Shown one piece after another: positions 51,867 through 59,551 of a stretch of DNA of 64,000 bases. The stretch lies in NCBI GenBank assembly GCA_003141855.1, contig PLNS01000021.1, positions 1 to 64,000 on the forward strand. Reading direction: 5' to 3'. Below the pieces are notes generated by a model. The model did not search any database. It saw nothing but the letters and a program-made list of their open reading frames with translations, and was not told where the DNA came from. The position numbers and the translations under genes were made by a program. Every line of letters starts with the position of its first letter. Position 1 is the stretch's first letter. Source of the stretch: Candidatus Bathyarchaeota archaeon (GTDB taxonomy: Archaea; Thermoproteota; Bathyarchaeia; Bathyarchaeales; Bathycorpusculaceae).

Positions 51867-51980
51867 CACCCTGCCGTAAATTAATCGCCGTAGCCCAGTG
51901 TAAACAGAATTCAAGATTCCATGCTGACGAAGTCTTTCGTTGTTAAAAAGAAGCTTGCTTTGTGTTGAAGGTTCCAAACC

Positions 51981-52012
51981 CATTTGGGTCTGAGACCCAG
52001 CGGCCCCCACCG
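51981..52012 (+). other. tRNA-Pro 3'-end-like relic (candidate attR)
   Basis: TTGGGTCTGAGACCCAGCGG followed by CCCCCACC mirrors the T-arm and acceptor of tRNA-Pro (CTGGG..CCCAGCGGCC..CACC) in the same orientation, with CCCAGCGGCC exact and the T-loop altered. If it is the right attachment site, the element spans about 33 kb. The match is short, so confidence is limited. Confidence 0.35.
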
Positions 52013-52162
52013 CACGAATATGTACTTTTTAGAAGCCCAAGAGTTTTGAGGGTGGCATCTCCACTTTGGCTGGATTCAAATCCATGCCCTGTTCAATTTA
52101 TCAGAGGGTGGAAGTTCCACATTAACCAAGGCCTCCAAAGAACAACAGTTTAGTCAAGAAAC

Positions 52163-52177
52163 GAGACCGTGTGAAAA
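52163..52177. repeat. Left terminal inverted repeat of the IS1182 element
   Basis: 15 bp, 14 of which match the complement of the right end. Flanked by AAAC. Confidence 0.85.
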
Positions 52178-52247
52178 TTACTTAACGACCGTTTGTAAGC
52201 TTGAAAAATTACCCAATACTCTTGGGATTTTACCTTTCTCTTATTCT

Positions 52248-53735
52248 TTATTTCTTAACAAGCGCCTGAATTAGCGCTTCAACCCCAAGAATGTTTAGAG
52301 CTCTCCTCAAATTATAAGAAAACAAAAGCAACCCAACTTCCCCACTGACTTTTCTAAGGCCTCTAAGCAGCAAATATGGAGCACCAAAAGCTCTCTTTAG
52401 TGTACCAAACGTATGCTCAACCACCTTTTTGCGCTCACCCATAACTTCAGGATGCAATTTCATCCGCTCTCTCATATCATCGACAACTCCCTCATGGATC
52501 CACCGACAAATTACGCGACCAACCTTATTGCCTGTACACTTAGTCATGAAAAACTGGCATGAAGAACAAACACCCTTCAGGCACTTGTAGATTCGTTTAT
52601 GCATACCATCTTGAACTTTGCTGCCATGAAAGTAAAGGCGTTGCCCAGCCGGGCAAACATACATGTCAGCACTCTTATCGTAGCGGAATTTGTCAGCAGT
52701 AAACTCCGGTGACACAATACTGCCACCACTTCCAGATCGCTTCACTGCAACAAAGGGTGTAACCCCACTATCGACACACTGCTTGATTTGCATAAAATCA
52801 AAATAACCCTTATCAGATAAACAATCAATCTGCTCAACGCATAGTGTTTCTTTAGCGCTTATAGCTACGCCACTGAGTTGATTTAGGTCTGAGGCTTCGT
52901 TAGTGACCAAGTAGTTAACGATCAGGTGGTTTTTTGAATCCACTGCTGCTTGCATGTTGTAGCAGGATTCAACTCTGCCATGATTCATCATCTGCCGACA
53001 ATCTTGATCTGTTAGAGCAACTTCCTTTTGGCCGCTCTTTTCCATTTTGCTAAGGATTTCTTCGGATTTTTCCTTTTTTTCAAGCAAGGCAGCGAGTTTG
53101 TCCACTTCAAAAGCTTTAGCCTCTTCACTCGACTCGCTATTGGCTTGTTGCTCGTCAGATGCTTCCTGCGTATCTGCAGCGTCCAGCTCTTCAAGGTAGT
53201 GTTTTACTGATTTTTCCATGACCTTTATTCTCTTTGCAAGCGCTCTTTGGGTAAAGGCTTTATCGTTGGAGTTGACTGCCCGCAGTTTAGTGCCGTCTAC
53301 GGTTACTTGTTTTGCTCCATAGAGGCTGAGCTCTTTTAGGAAAGAGACAAATTCTTTGAATAAGGCGCCTATTGCCTGTGGGTTGTCTTTTCTAAAGTCT
53401 GCTATGGTTTTAAAGTCAGGTGCTAAGCCTTTGAGCAGCCAGATGCATTCGAGGTTGGTTTTGCTTTCTCGTTCTAGTTTTCTGCTTGAGCGGATGTGGT
53501 TTAGGCCTCCGTAGAGGTAGAGTTTACAGAGGTCTTTTGGGTTGTATGATGGTCTTCCAAGCTCCTGTGGTGTTGAGTGGGTAAAGCCTAACTTTTCCAT
53601 ATCCAGCGTGTTTACGTAGGCGTCTATAAATCTAACGGGATTGTCTGTTTGAACGTATTGTTCTATTGTTTTTGGCAGTAGAAATGTTTGGCTTCTGGAT
53701 AAACCTTCCACATAGCTGTTGGTTTCGTTGTTCAT
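52248..53735 (-). CDS. tnp: IS1182-family transposase
   Basis: This 495-residue DDE transposase has the family N-terminus (RSQTFLLPKTIEQYV, NPVRFIDAYVNTLD, GRPSYNPKDLCKLYLYGGLN, RSSRKLERESKTNLE, APDFKTIADFRKDNP). Catalytic acids are in QVTVDGTKLRAVNS (D), CLSDKGYFDFMQ (D) and the C-terminal ERKKVVEHTFGTLKRAFG (E). A helical insert (about residues 180-235) separates the first and second Asp. The gene is intact with an ATG start, so the element may be active. Confidence 0.95.
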   Translation of the reverse strand: MNNETNSYVEGLSRSQTFLLPKTIEQYVQTDNPVRFIDAYVNTLDMEKLGFTHSTPQELGRPSYNPKDLCKLYLYGGLNHIRSSRKLERESKTNLECIWLLKGLAPDFKTIADFRKDNPQAIGALFKEFVSFLKELSLYGAKQVTVDGTKLRAVNSNDKAFTQRALAKRIKVMEKSVKHYLEELDAADTQEASDEQQANSESSEEAKAFEVDKLAALLEKKEKSEEILSKMEKSGQKEVALTDQDCRQMMNHGRVESCYNMQAAVDSKNHLIVNYLVTNEASDLNQLSGVAISAKETLCVEQIDCLSDKGYFDFMQIKQCVDSGVTPFVAVKRSGSGGSIVSPEFTADKFRYDKSADMYVCPAGQRLYFHGSKVQDGMHKRIYKCLKGVCSSCQFFMTKCTGNKVGRVICRWIHEGVVDDMRERMKLHPEVMGERKKVVEHTFGTLKRAFGAPYLLLRGLRKVSGEVGLLLFSYNLRRALNILGVEALIQALVKK

Positions 53736-53822
53736 TGTCTGCTCATCCGTTCTGGTCTTGGTTTGTTATGGTCATGGAACTAGATTTAAAATTAACGACA
53801 ATCTAGGCGAGCTAGAGCAGAC

Positions 53823-53837
53823 TTTTCACACAGTCTC
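53823..53837. repeat. Right terminal inverted repeat of the IS1182 element
   Basis: Complement of the left end with one mismatch; followed by the AAAC target duplicate. Confidence 0.85.
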
Positions 53838-53841
53838 AAAC

Positions 53842-53887
53842 CTTGACGAATCTCAGTCAAGGGACGTTTACGAGAAGTCTTTTATTG
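53842..53887 (+). repeat. 46-nt direct repeat, copy B
   Basis: It begins one base after the AAAC target duplicate and matches 46725-46770 at 39 of 46 positions. The adjacent gene starts 23 bp further on. Confidence 0.65.
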
Positions 53888-53909
53888 CTATAGGTTCAAT
53901 CAACTAACT

Positions 53910-54758
53910 ATGGGTACTAAAAACAAGAGTTTCGCTGTTCTTATTCTCCTATTCCTTGCGCTAATTCTTTTGCCATTTGTATTGGCTGATAGTGAATTAA
54001 CATCTGCAACTTTTACATTGGCACCCGGCAGTTACATCCAATTCTCTATTGAATTGCAGAAGAATGACCGCTTTGAAGGTAACTTTACAGTAAGCGACCT
54101 TTTGCCTTACAAACCCGTTGTTACCTTCCCGTGGGGTAATAACGACATTCATACATATTCTATTGATGTTACTATGATAATGAGCAACCCTGAGTTCAAT
54201 AAACCCTATACCCCGCAGAAGATTTTAGATTTTAACGGAGTAAAAGGAAATTCTCTATACTTCTTTAATTGGACAGCTAATCGTTCAGCACCCTATCTTG
54301 TTATATTTTACTGTAGCTCAGAATACTTTCCTCAAGAGGCAAAAATCCCACAAATGACATTTAATTATAATGTAAGGGAGGATAATTCCCTTAAAGTCAA
54401 CATTTTATCACCGTTAAGTCAGACATACGAAGAAATGAGTATTCCTCTTAATTTTACTGTAAGCAGGGCTAATAATATAGTAACGTACAGTCTTGACAGA
54501 AAAGACAATGTGACTCTTTATGGCAACACAACACTAACGGGATTATCCAATGGTATTCATACTGCTACAGTTTACGCTAGTGATACTTTCGGCTATTCAG
54601 ACAGTCAAACAGTCACCTTTAGGGTTGAACCCATAACGACTGCCGAAAGTGGTTCTATAACTTGGTTGGGTGTAGCTTTTGCTGTGTCCATTGTCGCTTT
54701 AGCTGCAGTTATGGTGGTAGTGTTTTATAGAAGGCATCGAAAACCCGCTTCATGTTAA
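53910..54758 (+). CDS. Exported, C-terminally anchored surface protein
   Basis: This 282-residue protein has a signal-peptide-like N-terminus (KSFAVLILLFLALILLPFVL), an extracellular beta-rich domain with several NxT/S sites, an Ig/PKD-like stretch (NVTLYGNTTLTGLSNGIHTA), and a C-terminal membrane helix (WLGVAFAVSIVALAAVMVVV) with basic stop-transfer residues. Probably a cell-surface protein; function unknown. Its ATG lies 23 bp after the 46-nt repeat, so its promoter may have been altered by the upstream IS. Confidence 0.7.
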   Translation: MGTKNKSFAVLILLFLALILLPFVLADSELTSATFTLAPGSYIQFSIELQKNDRFEGNFTVSDLLPYKPVVTFPWGNNDIHTYSIDVTMIMSNPEFNKPYTPQKILDFNGVKGNSLYFFNWTANRSAPYLVIFYCSSEYFPQEAKIPQMTFNYNVREDNSLKVNILSPLSQTYEEMSIPLNFTVSRANNIVTYSLDRKDNVTLYGNTTLTGLSNGIHTATVYASDTFGYSDSQTVTFRVEPITTAESGSITWLGVAFAVSIVALAAVMVVVFYRRHRKPASC

Positions 54759-54840
54759 GTTAAGATTGTTAGGTCAAGAATCCTTTTGACGAAAAGGCTT
54801 TTTATTAATAAACTAATACACACAGATTAAGTGAGCTTGC

Positions 54841-55359
54841 TTGTTTGAGAGAATAGTTGCTTTGGACGCCGAGAAAGCCTACTCTGAATTGAAAAACCAA
54901 TTATTCAGACAAAACAGTAAACTGATAATAGATGAGCCTCCACAGCACTTAGTTGTTGAGCAAGGGTCTCTGTTTGGATTGACTCCAAAGGGTGCCAAGA
55001 AGCGTATTGAATGTCACTTTCATCCTCAAGGAGACCATACACGAATAGTTGCCAAAACTTCTTTGTCTTCTAATTGGAAAAAGGTTACCTGTTTAGGCTA
55101 CTTAATTGGGGCTGTTTGTATAGCCTTAGCAATCTTGCTTGCATTTACGGTTCAAGCGATAGCAACTCAGCCATACTTCTTGAGTATTTTTACTGAATTT
55201 GGAAGTTACAATTATTCCCAACTTCAGCTCATTGCTAATATGTTATGGGGCTTGGCGATTTTTCTTGTATCAATATTATCGGTAAATATAATCGCTGATT
55301 TGTTAATTTACAGAAGGAAGGATTCTCTTATAGAAGAAACTTTGAAAATGCTTCCTTAA
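54841..55359 (+). CDS. Membrane protein with two hydrophobic helices
   Basis: This 172-residue protein starts at TTG 54841. A soluble N-terminal domain of about 80 residues (EPPQHLVVEQGSLFGLTPKG) resembles small domains of unknown function found before paired membrane helices. The helices lie at about 85-107 (YLIGAVCIALAILLAFTV) and 135-155. A TATA-like TTTTTATTAATA is about 40 bp upstream. Function unknown. Confidence 0.6.
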   Translation: MFERIVALDAEKAYSELKNQLFRQNSKLIIDEPPQHLVVEQGSLFGLTPKGAKKRIECHFHPQGDHTRIVAKTSLSSNWKKVTCLGYLIGAVCIALAILLAFTVQAIATQPYFLSIFTEFGSYNYSQLQLIANMLWGLAIFLVSILSVNIIADLLIYRRKDSLIEETLKMLP

Positions 55360-55814
55360 TTATTAGAAGATTAACAGCCAAGCCCTAAGATTTCAATTTC
55401 TTCGATTATAGGGACACGAATACCTTTTCCCACGATTGGGTGTACCTTGCTTATAAGGCTAAATCTTTTAAGTAAGGTCAGAAAATATGCAAATTTTAGG
55501 GATTCGCTTAAATAATTATGCGCATCCCAGCGGGCCCGCCGCCACCTGCGCACATTTATACCATTTTTCCCCTTTTTTCTTTCTTCTTTTTCTTTTAACA
55601 CGTCTGTATGGTATATGCTAAAGAGCTGGGGATGGGAGTTTGATTTGAAGTGCGATTTCCATCTTTGTTTCTGGAGCCGAATCGCTTTCTATCAGAAACT
55701 TTCGAAAATAATTAGCGTTAGCGAAACAAGTTATGCAGCGTGCTGGCGTGGTGGATACCCCGAGCATCTACTTCCTCAATGAGGCTGACAGAATAATTCT
55801 CTGAAAGAGATCAC
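55360..55814. other. Non-coding stretch with hairpin repeat and gene remnant
   Basis: It contains the hairpin repeat 55499-55528 followed by a tRNA-3'-end-like CATCCCAGCGGGCCCGCC (55522-55540). A short frame near 55734 (QRAGVVDTPSIYFLNEADRI) with no proper start looks like a gene fragment. No intact gene is visible. Confidence 0.4.
55499..55528 (+). repeat. Hairpin repeat, copy 1
   Basis: GGGAT and ATCCC enclose CGC..GCG and an AT-rich centre, so it can fold. Its first 13 nt and last 9 nt are identical to those of 59259-59288 while the middle differs. Confidence 0.6.
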
Positions 55815-56204
55815 TCAGACGCTCGCGGGGCGAACCGCAAGCTTTCTCATCTTCGTTCTTCTGCCGAACATGTTCCTAACTTGCTCTTCTGTCATCGCGA
55901 CCACGATGGTCGTCGGTTTACCTTCCCAACTACTGTCAACTTCCAGTAACTGGATTTCCGGCGTCAATTCACTAGCAATGAAACTGAACTCCGGCAAGCT
56001 AAGCTCGCCCATAAGAAAGGTCACTGGAAAGTCCTCCGAAATGTCCTCGACGAACACCTTCTTCCCGGTCTTCTTGTTTCTGAACGAGTCCATCTCCATT
56101 TCCTCATCTTTTCCTTGGAATTCCCAACTCTTGCTTGTCAGGAACTCGAGAACTCTGGAATAGGTCATCGCTATTTTGAACACGTTTTCTACTTCCAAGA
56201 TCAA
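55815..56204 (-). CDS. Hypothetical protein
   Basis: This 129-residue protein starts at TTG 56204. It contains FQGKDEEMEMDSFRNKKTGK and SWEGKPTTIVVAMTEEQVRN, with no membrane segment or cysteine. Its strand-rich middle looks like a compact alpha-beta domain. I do not recognise the family. GC content is a little higher than in neighbours. Confidence 0.5.
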   Translation of the reverse strand: MILEVENVFKIAMTYSRVLEFLTSKSWEFQGKDEEMEMDSFRNKKTGKKVFVEDISEDFPVTFLMGELSLPEFSFIASELTPEIQLLEVDSSWEGKPTTIVVAMTEEQVRNMFGRRTKMRKLAVRPASV

Positions 56205-56730
56205 CGCCTCTCCCGATCTCTTTATTGTACTTTCTCACCAAATAATAGTATGTCGGTTGCATTACTGGTTGCGCGCGCTTTGACCCCAAAAGCGATAAAC
56301 GGTAAATTGGTCTTCAATCAAAGACAGATATTTCCACCGCTGCTGGCGTTATCGCCATTTTCTCAATATTTCCGGTCTCTCTTTTTCTTTTTCTAAATTT
56401 AGCGATTTTTGTTAATTTTGATAGGAGGATAGATTATGGTGGTGGGCCGCTGAGATTTGAACCTAGCCTTCGTGGCGATGTTAGCGTAAATCATCGCTAA
56501 TTTCATTTCTACGCAGCTATTTTTCCCTTTTTTAATATGGGAAGTTCAATTCCAACAGGGATACGCCCTCTGGAGGAGAATTTATCTTGCTCTTTCCCCT
56601 CTTTTCTTAGCTGGCATTGGGCTTTAACCAATTTTGTGATTGAATGTTGGGGAGAAGCCCTGCACAACATTATTTATTTACCATTAACCTAACAAACAAT
56701 CGGCAGCGTTCAATCCAAAAGGTAATCGCA
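56205..56730. other. Non-coding stretch with inverted tRNA 3'-end relic
   Basis: The tRNA-like segment at 56438-56467 is the only notable feature. The ABC transporter promoter must lie near 56640-56700. A longer open frame into the transporter gene exists but is not thought to be translated. Confidence 0.4.
56438..56467 (-). other. tRNA 3'-end relic, inverted relative to tRNA-Pro
   Basis: On the minus strand it reads GCTAGGTTCAAATCTCAGCG followed by GCCCACCACC, matching the tRNA-Pro T-arm and acceptor (27 of 31 aligned positions with one gap). No 5' half of a tRNA precedes it. It may be the scar of another integration or rearrangement. Confidence 0.55.
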
Positions 56731-57651
56731 TTGATAGATACTGACAACCTCACCAAAAAATTCGGAGATCTAACAGCAGTAGACAACCTTACCCTACATG
56801 TAAACGACGGCGAAGTCTTCGGTTTCCTCGGACCAAACGGTGCGGGAAAAACCACCACCATTAGAATGCTTTGTTGCCTAATATCAAAGACAAGTGGAAG
56901 CGCCACAATAGGCGGGTATGAAATAGGCAATAAAGAAGGTTCTTTAAAAATACGTAAAATGATTGGGTTGGTTCCTGATAATGTCGGACTATCTGAACAT
57001 CTAACCGCTTATGATAACCTAGACTTTTACGGAAAAATATATGATTGCTCGGAATCTCAAAGGAAAGAAAACATTAAACGGTTCCTTGAGATGTTGGGTC
57101 TTTGGGAAAAGAGGAATGATTTGGCAGGAACCTTTTCTAAAGGTATGAAGCAAAAGTTAGCAATTGCGCGTGCTCTTATTCATGACCCTCAAATATTATT
57201 TTTGGATGAGCCGACAGCGAACTTGGATCCTGAATCTGCGAAGACAGTTAGAGAATTTATTCTTGAACTGAAAAAGCAGAAGAAAACTATTTTCTTAAAT
57301 ACCCATAACCTTGATGAGGCACAGAGGATATGTGATAAAATAGGGATTTTGAATACGAAGCTTCGTGTGACTGGTACCCCTCAAGATCTTGAAGAGGCAG
57401 TTAAGGGTAAGAAAACCATTGTCTCATTGGAACAAGTTAACGAAAAAATTCTTAGCGCTTTGAAAAAACTATCACTTAAGAATTTGACCAGCGAGGGAAA
57501 TAAGATAACGTTTGATGTGTCAGACCCAGATAAGGAGAATTGGGGTGCTGTGGAAGCCATGGTTTTAGCGGGCGGTCATGTTAACACAGTTAATGTTGTT
57601 GGGTCCTCTTTGGAGGATGTGTATTTGAAGCTTGTGAGGGAGTCTGCATGA
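56731..57651 (+). CDS. ABC transporter ATP-binding protein
   Basis: From TTG 56731 (AAAGGT upstream) this is 306 residues. Walker A GPNGAGKTTT, Q-loop region, signature FSKGMKQKLAIARAL, Walker B ILFLDEPTANLDP and switch His in LNTHNLDEA are all intact. The C-terminal 90 residues form the extra domain of ABC-2-type exporters such as NatA/DrrA. It overlaps the permease gene by 4 nt. Confidence 0.93.
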   Translation: MIDTDNLTKKFGDLTAVDNLTLHVNDGEVFGFLGPNGAGKTTTIRMLCCLISKTSGSATIGGYEIGNKEGSLKIRKMIGLVPDNVGLSEHLTAYDNLDFYGKIYDCSESQRKENIKRFLEMLGLWEKRNDLAGTFSKGMKQKLAIARALIHDPQILFLDEPTANLDPESAKTVREFILELKKQKKTIFLNTHNLDEAQRICDKIGILNTKLRVTGTPQDLEEAVKGKKTIVSLEQVNEKILSALKKLSLKNLTSEGNKITFDVSDPDKENWGAVEAMVLAGGHVNTVNVVGSSLEDVYLKLVRESA

Positions 57652-58388
57652 GATTATCTAAAGCGTGGCTTGTGGCCTCAAGGGACTTTAAGATATTTAG
57701 ACGTCAGAAAAATATTTTGTATTCAATCATAGTATTTCCAGTAATAACTTCTGTTCTCTTTCCAGCCATACTAGAGTTTACTCAACAACGAAGCGGCGGG
57801 CTTTCAGCTCCGGGGGTCCTTCCAAACCTATTGAATTCATTTTCGTTCTTTTTTATTATTGGAGCAGCGTACATTCCCTTAGGAATTGCCTCTTACAGTA
57901 TAGTAGGCGAAAAAATCGAAAAGAGTTTGGAACCGCTCCTTGCTACTCCGTTGACGGATGGGGAGATTTTGCTTGGGAAAGCGCTTTCTGCTGTGTTGCC
58001 AACCCTAGTAGCAATGTACGCAGCCTCCATAGTCTTTATGGTTGGCATCGATGCCACGACGGTCGGTAAGCTTGGCTATAATTATTTTCCAAATTCGACA
58101 TTTGGCGTTTTGCTACTAATTCTACTCCCCGTCGCTGTTGTCATGAGTGTACTATATAGCGTGATCGTTTCGTCGAGAGCTAACGACGTGCGAAGCGCAA
58201 ACAGTTATGGGATACTAATTTTGTTTCCACTTTTAGCGACTTATTTACTTAGCGAAGTAGGCATAATAAGTCTGGACATAAACGGGCTTCTCATAATCGC
58301 AGGTATTCTTTTGGCGATTGATATCGCTCTTTATTTCGTAAGTAAAGCAGCGTTTCAACGAGAGGAAATACTGACAAAATGGAAGTAA
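57648..58388 (+). CDS. ABC-2-type transporter permease
   Basis: This 246-residue protein has six hydrophobic helices and the ABC-2 motif region EKIEKSLEPLLATPLTDGEI (cytoplasmic loop that contacts the ATPase). It overlaps the ATPase gene, so the two form one exporter. Substrate unknown; NatAB-like Na+ export, lipid or drug export are all possible. Confidence 0.9.
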   Translation: MRLSKAWLVASRDFKIFRRQKNILYSIIVFPVITSVLFPAILEFTQQRSGGLSAPGVLPNLLNSFSFFFIIGAAYIPLGIASYSIVGEKIEKSLEPLLATPLTDGEILLGKALSAVLPTLVAMYAASIVFMVGIDATTVGKLGYNYFPNSTFGVLLLILLPVAVVMSVLYSVIVSSRANDVRSANSYGILILFPLLATYLLSEVGIISLDINGLLIIAGILLAIDIALYFVSKAAFQREEILTKWK

Positions 58389-58444
58389 AGCCTCTTTATG
58401 CTTGCCAAGATACAGAACAACACATTGAAACGAGGTGGTGGTAA

Positions 58445-58552
58445 ATGACTACAGAGACACTTTACATCGTTATTGTTGCAACCATTGTTATTATGGTATT
58501 AGGATATCTTTTCAAGTATCGTTTCAAGAAGAACCCGCAAACAATGCAATAA
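58445..58552 (+). CDS. 35-residue single-helix membrane protein
   Basis: ATG 58445, preceded by GAGGTGGTGG, encodes a peptide with one membrane helix (LYIVIVATIVIMVLGYLF) and a basic tail (KYRFKKNPQTMQ). It is 57 nt after the permease stop on the same strand, so it may be a small transporter subunit. Confidence 0.6.
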   Translation: MTTETLYIVIVATIVIMVLGYLFKYRFKKNPQTMQ

Positions 58553-58619
58553 ATCAGGGAGGAAATACTACCAAAGTGGAAGTAGCAAAGTTGGAACTGA
58601 CGAGGGCGGAGGTGGAACA

Positions 58620-58829
58620 GTGGACTGGAGTAAATACTACCAAACTAACAAGGGGAGACTCCTCGGAATTGGAGGAATACTAATTGTGGTAGGTCTTTTT
58701 CTCTACTTTGGGAGAGGAGTTGACGCGCGCGTGCTCATCTTACCCGTCGTTGGAATAGTGTTGCTCATTGCCGGAGTTATTTACAAGCCGCGCAAGAAGA
58801 CAGAAAACGTCACCAGCAGCTCGCCGTAG
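58620..58829 (+). CDS. Small membrane protein with two helices
   Basis: GTG 58620 with GGAGGTGG upstream encodes 69 residues: WSKYYQTNKGRLLGIG, a helix (GILIVVGLFLYF), a second (VLILPVVGIVLLIAGVIY) and a basic tail. It follows the other tiny membrane gene and the ABC exporter on the same strand, so all four may be one operon. Function unknown. Confidence 0.62.
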   Translation: MDWSKYYQTNKGRLLGIGGILIVVGLFLYFGRGVDARVLILPVVGIVLLIAGVIYKPRKKTENVTSSSP

Positions 58830-59119
58830 GCAGGATTACTCGACCGCTTGGATATCTGTCCATTCGTTCTATCTTTTTCCCTTATTACAAATTTCAGCAC
58901 TGTTTATCTGTTTCCCATGGCATGCGCTATAGATTGAGAATCAGGCGAGGTTATCTGCCCATTTAGGTCAAATCTCTACTGTATTCATATCCGTTTGAAA
59001 GTACGTTTGATCTGATTCATGTAGAATCCATTCAGGTATCTAACCCGAGGGTTCGCTCCTTTAATTTTTAAAGTATGTTTTGAACTTGTTTGGGTATGGG
59101 GACGGGCGCCTTCAAACTT

Positions 59120-59300
59120 GGTCAAAATCTGCGAAGATTAGTCTTATTCAATAAGTTTGAGTTAGGGACTCATACCGTGTAGGGGTTAAGCCCGGTACGG
59201 CTCACTTTGCTGAGGACAGAAAATGATTCTTTGTGCGTTGCTGTTTGCTTATTGGGCAGGGATTCGCTTAATAGTTTAAGCGCATCCCACAGGTCCCGCT
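59120..59300 (+). ncRNA. Candidate structured RNA
   Basis: This stretch has no open frame and a higher GC content than its surroundings. TACCG (about 59174) pairs with CGGTA, with GGG/CCC nested inside, and the hairpin repeat (59259-59288) ends it. I could not match it to SRP RNA, RNase P RNA or a clear C/D or H/ACA box set. The transcript strand is a guess. Confidence 0.3.
59259..59288 (+). repeat. Hairpin repeat, copy 2
   Basis: GGGAT-T-CGCTTAA-TAGT-TTAAGCG-C-ATCCC folds as a 12-bp stem with one mismatch. Its outer arms are identical to copy 1 at 55499. Confidence 0.65.
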
Positions 59301-59347
59301 TTGTACTGATTGTTTGAAAAATTCAAAATCACATCTTCAGGTTTCAA

Positions 59348-59405
59348 ATAGGTTTTTGAACCCTTTTGGGTTCAGGGACATAGAGACCTGAACCAGTTCA
59401 GGTTT
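59348..59405. promoter_or_regulatory. Palindromes upstream of the H+-ATPase gene
   Basis: A 7-bp inverted repeat around TTTT (TGAACCC / GGGTTCA, about 59356-59373) and an 8-bp one around CA (ACCTGAAC / GTTCAGGT, about 59388-59405), with further TTCAGGT and AGGTTT direct copies. They lie about 150 bp before the ATG. Possible regulator sites or, in part, a terminator. Confidence 0.4.
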
Positions 59406-59551
59406 GAATCCTAATGGAATAGTTTTGCGAAATGAGTTTTTGCTTCGATAGCTCACATAAAAATTTAACATCAGAGCTTTATAGAGCAATTGTTTTCTTG
59501 ATAAGCTAACCGTAAATTAGTTCATTATTAGCCTATGGTGAATATGTCTGA

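Larger units (their letters stand above)
52163..53837. mobile_element. IS1182-family insertion sequence, intact
   Basis: GAGACCGTGTGAAAA at 52163-52177 and its complement (TTTTCACACAGTCTC) at 53823-53837 are 15-bp terminal inverted repeats with one mismatch. AAAC at 52159-52162 and again at 53838-53841 is a perfect 4-bp target duplication. One full-length transposase gene lies between. The element is 1675 bp and looks recent. It inserted immediately next to copy B of the 46-nt repeat. Confidence 0.92.
58830..59551. other. Long non-coding stretch
   Basis: No gene is visible in about 720 bp. It contains a possible structured RNA (59120-59300), the hairpin repeat copy 2, and palindromes at about 59350-59405 (TGAACCC-TTTT-GGGTTCA; ACCTGAAC-CA-GTTCAGGT), which may be operators of the H+-ATPase gene. 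Confidence 0.5.

Noticed and set aside
53719..53907. Small ORF spanning the right end of the IS
   Set aside because: It crosses the terminal repeat and target duplicate, so it is created by the insertion.
59120..59300. SRP RNA or RNase P RNA
   Set aside because: The conserved SRP helix 8 tetraloop region and RNase P core blocks could not be found.
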